From the NCBI GenBank assembly GCA_946415475.1, contig CAMKSQ010000001.1:124001-188000 (forward strand): DNA of 64,000 nt. The letters run 5' to 3'. The notes under the pieces are model-generated. The model was given only the letters and a program-made list of their open reading frames with translations. It searched no databases and was not told where the DNA came from. The stretch comes from an uncultured Bacteroidales bacterium (GTDB lineage: Bacteria > Bacteroidota > Bacteroidia > Bacteroidales > UBA932). The translations under genes were made by a program, and so were the position numbers. Below are positions 56,248-64,000 of this stretch, one piece after another; position 1 is the stretch's first letter, and each line of letters starts with the position of its first letter.

Positions 56248-57543
56248 TTAGAAATTGAACTTGGTCATGCAAATAAAGCGATGATTCATCAGCCAGTGCG
56301 CGTTACCGTACATGCCGCGGGCATTACGCTCTCCTTCGCCGAATTGGGCCGCAGTGAGGTTATATTCCAGGGACAGGGCAAATTTGCCCAGGTTCCAGAC
56401 AACTGTGGGCGTGGCACGGAAGGCCTGCTGGATTTTGGCATCTGCGGAAGTATTCAGCCACAGCTGTTTAACATCGGCCAGATTGGTCGTTGTGCCAAAC
56501 TGCTTCATATAACCCAGCATACACATTACCTGAAACTTCTTGCCGTACTGGAAGCTCACGAAAGAAGCCCAGTCCTGCATGGGCGTATAGGTATACTTGT
56601 AATTCACGTCGTCGATGCTTGCAAGGCCGTAACCGGACAGCAGGTTGAACTGCTCGCCGCTTTGGGCAAAAATGCTCTTGGCCTTCAACTGGAACAAACC
56701 GTTGGTGTATTGGAGGAACACAAAGGGAGAGACGGCGGTAAGAATGCCGCTGGCCTTGTGTTCACGCACATCCATATTGTATCCGCGAACAAGGGTCTCC
56801 GGGCTGGAATTATTATGTCCTACAAAGCCAATAGGTCTGGTGTTTATGATATCCACACCAATCTTGGCCGCAAAGTGGGGGCCCTTATAGCCAAAGCCGG
56901 CATAGAACTCCGGAAGTCCGTATTTATAGTAGTCCTTAACTTTTCCGGAGGGGCCGGTAGGCAGATAGTGGTTAAGATACATCACGCTGGCGGTGAAGGT
57001 AAAACCGGCGCCCAGATTGATATCAGCAGTCAGTTGAGGCGTGCGGCTGAAGGGGTTGAAAGGCGCACCGGACTCGAGGTTGGTCATGTGCGGAAGGTCA
57101 ACCGCCATGGGATGCCATGCCTGGCCAATAGTAAGGCTTACCGGGCTGTTATCCCAGCCCAGTTTCATAAAAGCCTGACGAAGGCGAAGGGTGGGAACCG
57201 AGCCACTAAGGTAGTAAAAGTCGGCCTCCACTTTAGCGGAGATGCCCATTGTACCCCACTTGTAGCCGGTAACGTCCAGGCCAAGGCGAGTTGTGAGGGA
57301 GACGAATCGCCAGTTAAAACCGGCATTCATGTCAACGCCGCCCTTCATGTCCAAATCTTTGGGCATGTAGAAGTACAAGTCTTCCGTCCCGGCGCTCACG
57401 GCACGGGAGTCGGCGGTAAAGTAGTTACGGACAAAACCATAAAACTTGAAGTGCGAGGGCTTCTCCTTTGCGGGAGCCTCCTGCGCAAAAGCGGCGCTGC
57501 CGGTGAGCAGCGCTGCCATTGTGATGATGAATAATCTTTTCAT
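56248..57543 (-). CDS. Outer-membrane beta-barrel (porin-like) protein
   Basis: Signal peptide; alternating aromatic/hydrophobic strands; terminal ...ICMTKFNF; start set at MKRLFIITMA. Confidence 0.65.
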   Translation of the reverse strand: MKRLFIITMAALLTGSAAFAQEAPAKEKPSHFKFYGFVRNYFTADSRAVSAGTEDLYFYMPKDLDMKGGVDMNAGFNWRFVSLTTRLGLDVTGYKWGTMGISAKVEADFYYLSGSVPTLRLRQAFMKLGWDNSPVSLTIGQAWHPMAVDLPHMTNLESGAPFNPFSRTPQLTADINLGAGFTFTASVMYLNHYLPTGPSGKVKDYYKYGLPEFYAGFGYKGPHFAAKIGVDIINTRPIGFVGHNNSSPETLVRGYNMDVREHKASGILTAVSPFVFLQYTNGLFQLKAKSIFAQSGEQFNLLSGYGLASIDDVNYKYTYTPMQDWASFVSFQYGKKFQVMCMLGYMKQFGTTTNLADVKQLWLNTSADAKIQQAFRATPTVVWNLGKFALSLEYNLTAAQFGEGERNARGMYGNAHWLMNHRFICMTKFNF

Positions 57544-57547
57544 TATG

Positions 57548-58987
57548 TTATGCGAAAGGGAATAACTTGGTAAGCCAGAAATAACCCAGGATAAAGCCGA
57601 TGAAACCAATCACCAGACCCACGCGGGTCATATCCTTGGTATCCACCATGCCGGTAGCGGATGCGATGGCGTTAGGCGGCGTGGAAATGGGGAACAGCAT
57701 GGCGATGGATGCGCACACGGCGATGAAGATAATCATGGCGGAAGTGCCACCCAGGGCCAGGAATTCGGCATTGTTGGCAGCTGCGGGGTCTGCCATACCG
57801 TTGGCAACCACGATAAGGATAGGAATCAGCAGTGCAGCCGTTGCAGAGTTGGAGATGAAGTTGGACAGCAGGTAGCACACCAGACCGGCGACCACCAATA
57901 CCAGCACCACGCTCATGCTGCCAAACGGAATGGCCTGGATGAGCACCTTGGCAAGACCGGTATCCTGCAGGCAGTAACCCAGGCAGAAACCACCGGCTAC
58001 CAGCCACAGCACGTTCCAGTTAATTTCCTTGATTTCCTCTTTGCCGAACAGACCGGTTGCGGTGAACACACCCAGCGGAATGAGGGCTACGATGTTGGAG
58101 TTGATATGGGTAAGCTGCTCGGTTGCCCACAGCAGGATGGTGCCCACGAAGGTAATCCACACCACATACAGCTTCCAGTCTTTCTTCTGCTTGCTCTCGG
58201 GGATTTCCAGGACCAGTTTCTTGGTCTTGAACGGGAACATGAAGCGCAGGAGGATCCAGGCAATCACAATCATGATAATCACATAGGGAATCATGTGAAC
58301 GCACCATTCGCCGAAGGAAACATCGATACCGGCCTGCTCCAGGGCACCCTTGGCCGTAGCATTGGGCGGCGTGCCGATGGGCGTGCCGATACCACCGAGG
58401 TTAGCGGCCACAGGGATACTCAGTGCCAGACCGATTTTGCCTTTATCGTCCGCAGGGAGCTTGGAAAGCACCGGCGTAAGCAGGGCCAGCATCATGGCGG
58501 CGGTAGCGGTGTTGCTCATGAACATGGAGAACACGGAAATCATGATGAGGAAGCCCAGCAGTACGATTTCCGGCTTGGTGCCGAAGAGTTTCAGCAGGGC
58601 ACGGGCCAGGGTGACATCCAAACCGTATTTTTCGGCCATGATAGCCAGCACGAAACCACCCAGGAACAGCATCACCACGGGATCTGCCATGGAGGCCATG
58701 ATACGGCCGTAAGGCACCAGCGTGCCGTACTGCGGGTCGCAGAAAAGGCCGATACCCTTGTTGGAAACGGTGAGCAGGGAAATCACGATCACCAGCAGCG
58801 AAGTGGACCAGTTGGGAATGATCTCAAAAATCCACATAAGGGCTGCGAATACGAACAGGGCGATAACACGCTGCTGCACAACTGTCAGGGCCTCGATGCC
58901 GAAGAAAGAAACCGGAACAGCCCACAGGAATATGGTAATTGCCAGCACCAGCGGCAAAAATACCATATACTTAGCATTGAATTTCAT
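57548..58987 (-). CDS. SLC13/DASS family divalent anion:Na+ symporter
   Basis: FMSNTATAAMMLALLTPVL, GGIGTPIGTPPNA, NFISNSATAALLIPI. Confidence 0.93.
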   Translation of the reverse strand: MKFNAKYMVFLPLVLAITIFLWAVPVSFFGIEALTVVQQRVIALFVFAALMWIFEIIPNWSTSLLVIVISLLTVSNKGIGLFCDPQYGTLVPYGRIMASMADPVVMLFLGGFVLAIMAEKYGLDVTLARALLKLFGTKPEIVLLGFLIMISVFSMFMSNTATAAMMLALLTPVLSKLPADDKGKIGLALSIPVAANLGGIGTPIGTPPNATAKGALEQAGIDVSFGEWCVHMIPYVIIMIVIAWILLRFMFPFKTKKLVLEIPESKQKKDWKLYVVWITFVGTILLWATEQLTHINSNIVALIPLGVFTATGLFGKEEIKEINWNVLWLVAGGFCLGYCLQDTGLAKVLIQAIPFGSMSVVLVLVVAGLVCYLLSNFISNSATAALLIPILIVVANGMADPAAANNAEFLALGGTSAMIIFIAVCASIAMLFPISTPPNAIASATGMVDTKDMTRVGLVIGFIGFILGYFWLTKLFPFA

Positions 58988-59001
58988 AAATATTGATACT
59001 T

Positions 59002-60600
59002 TTATTTTTCGTAAGCGATACGGATGTCTACGGGAATGTGCTCCAGTTCCAGGTTCACGATGTCCGCCTTGATGGTAGAAGCCACCACAGCATACTTGTT
59101 CACGAACTCCTGGGCTGCGTCATGGTCACCCATGGCCTGGAGTTTCAGGATTTGGGCGCTCAAATCGGCAACGGCCTGCTCTGTCTTGGCATAGTCGATG
59201 CCATATTTGCCGGAAGCCTTGCGGGCGATAGCCCCCTGCTCCACAAGATAATTGTATATGAGCAGGTTAGCGCGGCCGGTGGCATCACCGAAGCCGAAAC
59301 GCGTGGAGCGGATGATGTTGGCCACGAAGGTGACGAGCACGTCCTGCTTCATGATAAGGGCATCTACGCGGTGGTTTTCTACTTCCTGGGCGCAGAGATA
59401 AGCACCCAGCACGTTGGATTTGGCTTTTTCCAGGGTGAGCGCCTCATTGCCCAGCGCAGTGGAGACCGCACCTTTGCCGGTGATGGTTTCCTTCACGCCC
59501 AGGCCCTTGGCCACCTCGCGGAACACGATATTCCAATAGAAAGCGTTGGCGTCCAGGTGGGCGCAGTCCTGTCCTTCGAACAGCAGCATGCCGGCCGGGA
59601 AAACCGTGCGGTTGAATTTCTCGCGGATGATATTGTCGAACAGGATGGTACGGGTACCGAATTCCTCCTGCACGCGGGTATCGTACGGGAAATTGATGCC
59701 AATAACCTTATAGCCGGCGTTGGTGTATCCGCCGTAATAAATGACGTCGCAGGAGAAAATGTTCGATTCCTCGCCCGGCACAAAGGAGTGATAGATAGCA
59801 TCGCCCGGCAGGGAGGCCTGCAACTCCGGCAGACGCTGGCTCAGGGACTGGAGGCTGGCGGTACGGTCCAGGTTCTTCAGCAGCACATAGGCGCCGTAGG
59901 AAGCCTTAAGGCCGTAGCGTTCATCGTCGATAGTCTCGTTGGGGCCGATTACCAGGTCCATCTTGCTGTCGGTCATCCCCAACCAGGCCTTTTCGCTCTC
60001 ATAGTAGTTGTCCGACAGGAGGGCATCCGCCTTTTTGAGCAGGTACTCGCGTACGCTGGCCTTGATGGTGATGTCCGCGGCAGCACGGAGGATATCGGCC
60101 ATTTTCTTCACCTGGGCCTGATAGGCATCGTGATACCAGACCACCTTCAGGGAGCCGTCATCGGCACGCTGGATGAGCGTGTAGGGGCTATACTTGTCCG
60201 GGTTTTCCAGGGCCTCGAATTCCGCGTCGGTCATGTCTTCCGGGTAGAAGCGGGCGCCGGCGGGCTTGGAGCCATACCCTTCCAGGAAAGGCTGGTTGTC
60301 GATGCGGTTCCAGGGGCCGTAGTTGATGTCCACGAAGGCCTTCACTGCAGGATCCTGCAGGTCGTCGAAGGTGGTCCTGGAGCCAAAACTCTGCTCCCAG
60401 TAGATGGCATCGGCCTGGTCTGCCGCAAAGCGGTATAAGTTCAGAACCTCTTTTCCATTATCGGTGATCCCTGAAAGGTCCGGAGCAGGAATCGTTACCA
60501 GCGCGTAATTCTCCAGCAAACGCTCCCCTTTGCTGGTTTTCTGCTCACAGGAAACCAGGAAAAGCGAGGCCAGACAAAGCGCAACTACCAGTTTTTTCAT
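59002..60600 (-). CDS. Peptidase M49 (DPP III)-like lipoprotein, apparently catalytically degenerate
   Basis: Lipobox LVSC; FREVAKGLGVKETITGKGAVSTAL, LEKAKSNVLGAYL, IIRSTRFGFGDATGRANLLIYNYL. Confidence 0.75.
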   Translation of the reverse strand: MKKLVVALCLASLFLVSCEQKTSKGERLLENYALVTIPAPDLSGITDNGKEVLNLYRFAADQADAIYWEQSFGSRTTFDDLQDPAVKAFVDINYGPWNRIDNQPFLEGYGSKPAGARFYPEDMTDAEFEALENPDKYSPYTLIQRADDGSLKVVWYHDAYQAQVKKMADILRAAADITIKASVREYLLKKADALLSDNYYESEKAWLGMTDSKMDLVIGPNETIDDERYGLKASYGAYVLLKNLDRTASLQSLSQRLPELQASLPGDAIYHSFVPGEESNIFSCDVIYYGGYTNAGYKVIGINFPYDTRVQEEFGTRTILFDNIIREKFNRTVFPAGMLLFEGQDCAHLDANAFYWNIVFREVAKGLGVKETITGKGAVSTALGNEALTLEKAKSNVLGAYLCAQEVENHRVDALIMKQDVLVTFVANIIRSTRFGFGDATGRANLLIYNYLVEQGAIARKASGKYGIDYAKTEQAVADLSAQILKLQAMGDHDAAQEFVNKYAVVASTIKADIVNLELEHIPVDIRIAYEK

Positions 60601-60627
60601 GTAAAATGGTTAATACGGTTTAGCTCG

Positions 60628-60635
60628 CAAAGATA
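60628..60635 (-). promoter_or_regulatory. -7 box TATCTTTG upstream of the M49-like gene
   Basis: Reverse strand TATCTTTG ~28 nt upstream of the ATG; no clear -33 box. Confidence 0.45.
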
Positions 60636-60669
60636 GCAATTTATTATAAGATAACCTTGAATTCACCCA

Positions 60670-60709
60670 CAAAAAAAGGTGCCTCGCCATTTTTACGAGA
60701 CACCTTTTC
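60670..60709 (-). terminator. Terminator downstream of gdhA
   Basis: aaaaaaaggtgcctcgccatttttacgagacacctttt hairpin. Confidence 0.75.
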
Positions 60710-60724
60710 ATGGGGTCGATAGCG

Positions 60725-62068
60725 CTAAATGGTTCCCTGCTCCAGCATGGCGGTGGCCACCTTCATGAAGCCGGCGATGTTGGCGCCCTTCACATAGTCC
60801 ACGGTGCCGTCCGGCTGGGTGCCATATTTGACGCACTGCTCGTGGATGCTCTTCATGATGAAGTGGAGTTTCTGGTCTACCTCTTCCCCGCTCCAGGAGA
60901 TGTGCTCTGCGTTCTGGGTCATTTCCAGACCGGAAGTAGCCACACCACCGGCATTCACAGCCTTACCGGGGGCGAAGAGAATGCCATTGTGCTGGAAGAA
61001 GTGGATGGCGCCAGGCTGGCAGCCCATGTTGGAAACCTCGCAGCAGCACCAGCAACCGTTGGCCTTAAGCTCCTTGGCGTCCTCCTCCGAAAGCTCGTTC
61101 TGGAAAGCGCAAGGCAGGGCAATGTCCACGGGGATGCTCCAGCTCTTCTTGCCGGCGGTGAACTTGGCCTTGCCCGGGAACTTGGTGGCCATATCCTCTA
61201 CCTTATTGCGGTTGGAGGCACGCATAACCAGCATGTAGTCAATCATTTCCGGGGTAATGCCTTCCGGAATCTCGCACACGCCGTCCGGGCCGCTGATGGC
61301 AACCACCTTGGCGCCCAGTTCGCGGGCCTTAGTGGCAGCGCCCCAAGCTACGTTACCAAAGCCGGAGAGCGCCACTTTGCAGCCCTTGATGTCCTTGCCG
61401 GCTTTCTGCAGCAGGTGCTGGGTGAAATACAGGGCGCCAAAACCGGTAGCTTCCGGACGAAGGATGCTGCCGCCCCAGGTGCCGCCCTTTCCGGTGAGGA
61501 CGCCCGTATTGTACTGGCGGGCCAGCTTCTTGTACATGCCATAGAGGTAACCAATTTCACGGCCGCCCACACCTACGTCTCCGGCAGGGATATCCTGGTC
61601 CGGGCCGATGCAGTTCCACAGCTCCAGCATGAACGCCTGGCAGAAACGCATGATTTCGTCGTTGGATTTGCCCACCGGGTCAAAGTCAGAGCCGCCCTTG
61701 GCACCGCCCATAGGCAGGGTGGTAAGGGCGTTTTTGAAGGTTTGTTCAAAGCCCAGGAATTTGAGCATGGAAGGCGTTACAGCCTTATGGAAACGGAGAC
61801 CTCCCTTATAAGGGCCGATGGCACTGTTGAACTGGATGCGGTAACCGGTGTTGGTCTGCACTTCCCCGCGGTCGTCGATCCAGGTTACGCGGAATGTGAA
61901 AATACGGTCCGGTTCCACCAGCCGTTCAACAATCTTGGCTTTCTCAAACTCAGGATGCTGGTTGTACACCTCTTCGATGGATTCCAGAACTTCCTGCACA
62001 GCCTGCAGATACTCCTTCTCCAAGGGATACTTGGCCTGAAGGCGCGCCATGATGTCAGTTGTTTTCAT
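60725..62068 (-). CDS. gdhA: NADP-type glutamate dehydrogenase
   Basis: YKGGLRFHKAVTPSMLKFLGFEQTFKNALTTLPMGGAKGGSDFDPVGKSNDE. Confidence 0.97.
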   Translation of the reverse strand: MKTTDIMARLQAKYPLEKEYLQAVQEVLESIEEVYNQHPEFEKAKIVERLVEPDRIFTFRVTWIDDRGEVQTNTGYRIQFNSAIGPYKGGLRFHKAVTPSMLKFLGFEQTFKNALTTLPMGGAKGGSDFDPVGKSNDEIMRFCQAFMLELWNCIGPDQDIPAGDVGVGGREIGYLYGMYKKLARQYNTGVLTGKGGTWGGSILRPEATGFGALYFTQHLLQKAGKDIKGCKVALSGFGNVAWGAATKARELGAKVVAISGPDGVCEIPEGITPEMIDYMLVMRASNRNKVEDMATKFPGKAKFTAGKKSWSIPVDIALPCAFQNELSEEDAKELKANGCWCCCEVSNMGCQPGAIHFFQHNGILFAPGKAVNAGGVATSGLEMTQNAEHISWSGEEVDQKLHFIMKSIHEQCVKYGTQPDGTVDYVKGANIAGFMKVATAMLEQGTI

Positions 62069-62183
62069 TACAAAAACGATGTTTTAGTGTTTATGGTTAT
62101 AAATAAAAAGGAATTCGCTTCAATTCCGTTACAAATGTAAAGAAATTAAAGCGAAATCCCAATAAAATCCGAAAAGATTTGCG

Positions 62184-62756
62184 CTACTTGGTCTGGGTAG
62201 CCTGAGCGGCTTGAGCCTGGGCCTGGAGTTCTGCCTGGAGGCTTTCCAGAGTACGGTCGGCCGGGATGTTCAGTGCCTTGCGGGCGTCTGCGGTGAGGTC
62301 GATCACCTTGGACTCGTCAAAGTAAAGGGCCTGGGAAACATCGAACAGGACAGTGATGCCTTTTGCCTTGGCAATGTCGTTCACAGCCTTGGCGGCTTTC
62401 TCCTGAATGGGAGCCGTGAGCTGATTCTGCTGCTGCTGGAGTTCCTGGGAGATGGACTGCTGGAATTCCTGGATGCGGTTCTGGATTTCCATGAGCTCAC
62501 GCTCCTTGGATTCGCGGATGGCAGCCGTCCAGCTGGCCTGCTTCTGCTGATACTGACTCATCTTGCCCTGATATTCTTCCACCATGGCGGAGTAGGTTTC
62601 TTCGGCTTCTTTCTGGGAAGCGTTGATGGCCTCGCGGGCGGTATCCATTTCCGGCATCAGCATCACGAGTTCATTGAAGTTCACCTTGCCGATGGTCTGG
62701 GCGGAAAGGGTGAAGGTTGCAAAGGCCGCAAGGGCGATGACAAAGATTTTTTTCAT
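62184..62756 (-). CDS. OmpH/Skp-family periplasmic chaperone
   Basis: Signal peptide; IGKVNFNELVMLMPEMDTAREAI with long coiled-coil; adjacent to bamA. Confidence 0.92.
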   Translation of the reverse strand: MKKIFVIALAAFATFTLSAQTIGKVNFNELVMLMPEMDTAREAINASQKEAEETYSAMVEEYQGKMSQYQQKQASWTAAIRESKERELMEIQNRIQEFQQSISQELQQQQNQLTAPIQEKAAKAVNDIAKAKGITVLFDVSQALYFDESKVIDLTADARKALNIPADRTLESLQAELQAQAQAAQATQTK

Positions 62757-62815
62757 ATCCTTTAATATTAATTGTTTCTGTATGAGATTTCTCGACAAGC
62801 TCGAAATGACAAATA

Positions 62816-64000
62816 TTAGAACTGTTGACCTAACACAAAGTGGAAGTGACTGCCACCGGTGGAACCGCCGTCGAAGCCGTAACCCCAGTCCACACCCAGC
62901 AGACCGATCATCGGCAGGAACACACGCACACCCACACCGGCGCTACGTTTGATCTGGAACGGGTTGAATTCGCGGATATCGCTCCAGCAGTTACCGCCTT
63001 CCAGGAAGGCCAGTACAAATATCGTGCTCTGCGGCTGCAGGATCACCGGATAGCGGAGTTCTACCGTAAACTTGTCGTACACGTTACCGGCGTAGCTAAG
63101 ACCGTTCTGGCTGTACGGGGTGAGCTTGCGCGGGGTTAAGGAATAGTCCTCATAGCCGCGCAGGGAAATGATTTCTGCGCCGTAGGTCATGTAGCCCGAC
63201 ATACCGTCGCCACCCACCTGGAAGTTCTCGAAGGGAGAATAGCCCCAGTTGCGGTTGTAGTAGCCCAGGTAACCGAACTGCGCACGGGTCATGAGCACCA
63301 GGTCGCCCACCAGTTTGGCATACACGGTACCGTTAAACTTCCACTTGTGGTACTCGATCCACTTGTAGCGCTGCGCTGCGGTCCAATCGTCATAATCGAC
63401 ATCCTTCCAGCTGTTCACAGGTACTTTCTTGCCATCCACGTATGTATATTTGCGGAACAGGGAGTACGGCGGAGTAAGTTGCAGCGACAGGCTGAATTCC
63501 GAACCGGTACGCGGGTAAATCTGCTGGTCCGTGGAGTTACGCGTGAGGGAGATGGTATAACTCAAGTTATGGGAAATACCGTCGTTGAAGGCGAAGTAAC
63601 TGTTGGTCCAGTTGGTGAGCTTATACGTTTGCCAGCTCAGGTTGTTGTACAGGACGAAGTAGTTGTCCGGCCACTTCAGGCGCGTACCCAGACCGGCATT
63701 GAAACCGAACACCTCGAACATCTTGTCCGTGGACAGGATACCGATGGCCAGGTAGGAGTCCGTCATACGGGAATAGTACCCGGATACGCTGAGGGAGGTA
63801 GGTTTTTTACCGAACAGCCAGGGCTCCGTGAAACTGGCGCTGAGGGTGGTGTAATAACGGCCGTTGGTCTGGAAACGGAAGGCCAGGTTTTGGGCGTCAC
63901 CCAGCGGAACCGGCCGCCAGGCGCCTTTTTCCAGGATGCGGCGCGTAGAGAAGTTGTTGAAACTGACACCAGCCGTGAGCACGAAGGTATTGCCGCCCCA
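62816..64000 (-). CDS. bamA: Outer-membrane assembly factor BamA, C-terminal part (continues beyond window)
   Basis: Barrel strands ending GWGYGFDGGSTGGSHFHFVLGQQF; FLEGGNCWSDIREFNPFQIKRSAGVGVRVFLPMIGLLGVDWGYGFD; open at window end. Confidence 0.92.
   Translation of the reverse strand, partial: WGGNTFVLTAGVSFNNFSTRRILEKGAWRPVPLGDAQNLAFRFQTNGRYYTTLSASFTEPWLFGKKPTSLSVSGYYSRMTDSYLAIGILSTDKMFEVFGFNAGLGTRLKWPDNYFVLYNNLSWQTYKLTNWTNSYFAFNDGISHNLSYTISLTRNSTDQQIYPRTGSEFSLSLQLTPPYSLFRKYTYVDGKKVPVNSWKDVDYDDWTAAQRYKWIEYHKWKFNGTVYAKLVGDLVLMTRAQFGYLGYYNRNWGYSPFENFQVGGDGMSGYMTYGAEIISLRGYEDYSLTPRKLTPYSQNGLSYAGNVYDKFTVELRYPVILQPQSTIFVLAFLEGGNCWSDIREFNPFQIKRSAGVGVRVFLPMIGLLGVDWGYGFDGGSTGGSHFHFVLGQQF

Overview
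This 64 kb window looks like a chromosomal segment of a moderately GC-rich Bacteroidales (Bacteroidota) genome. The assignment rests on several lineage markers: TTTG-N19/20-TAnnTTTG promoters, S46 dipeptidyl peptidase, DUF4837, DUF4922, DUF6515, BACON/PL29-N lipoprotein and NamZ/DUF1343. Most of the window is housekeeping: gyrA, miaA, serC-serA-DUF1015, glyA, a ClpC-type ATPase, metY-metX-thrA, pncB, an RND efflux pair, prfB, murI, rseP-dxr, ruvX-def, phosphomannomutase, gdhA, ompH and a partial bamA. There are three tRNAs (Asn, Pro, Glu). I found no CRISPR array, prophage or intact transposon. The places I would look at again are: (1) a 144-bp near-palindromic, cloverleaf-like element at the predicted transcription start of metY-metX-thrA; (2) a terminator-bounded three-gene unit of an M49 (DPP III)-like lipoprotein with missing zinc ligands, a DASS transporter and an outer-membrane barrel protein; (3) a repeated 67-bp two-hairpin element flanking the DUF6515/NamZ genes; (4) a decaying island at 17.5-18.25 kb with a GNAT pseudogene, a duplicated yccF tail and an inverted-repeat cluster; (5) a cysteine-rich insert in a serine-operon DUF1015 protein; (6) an HU-like domain apparently anchored to the membrane; (7) a DUF4922-SpoIID fusion truncated by murI; (8) an unlisted 41-aa ORF. 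All family calls come from reading motifs; no database search was run.
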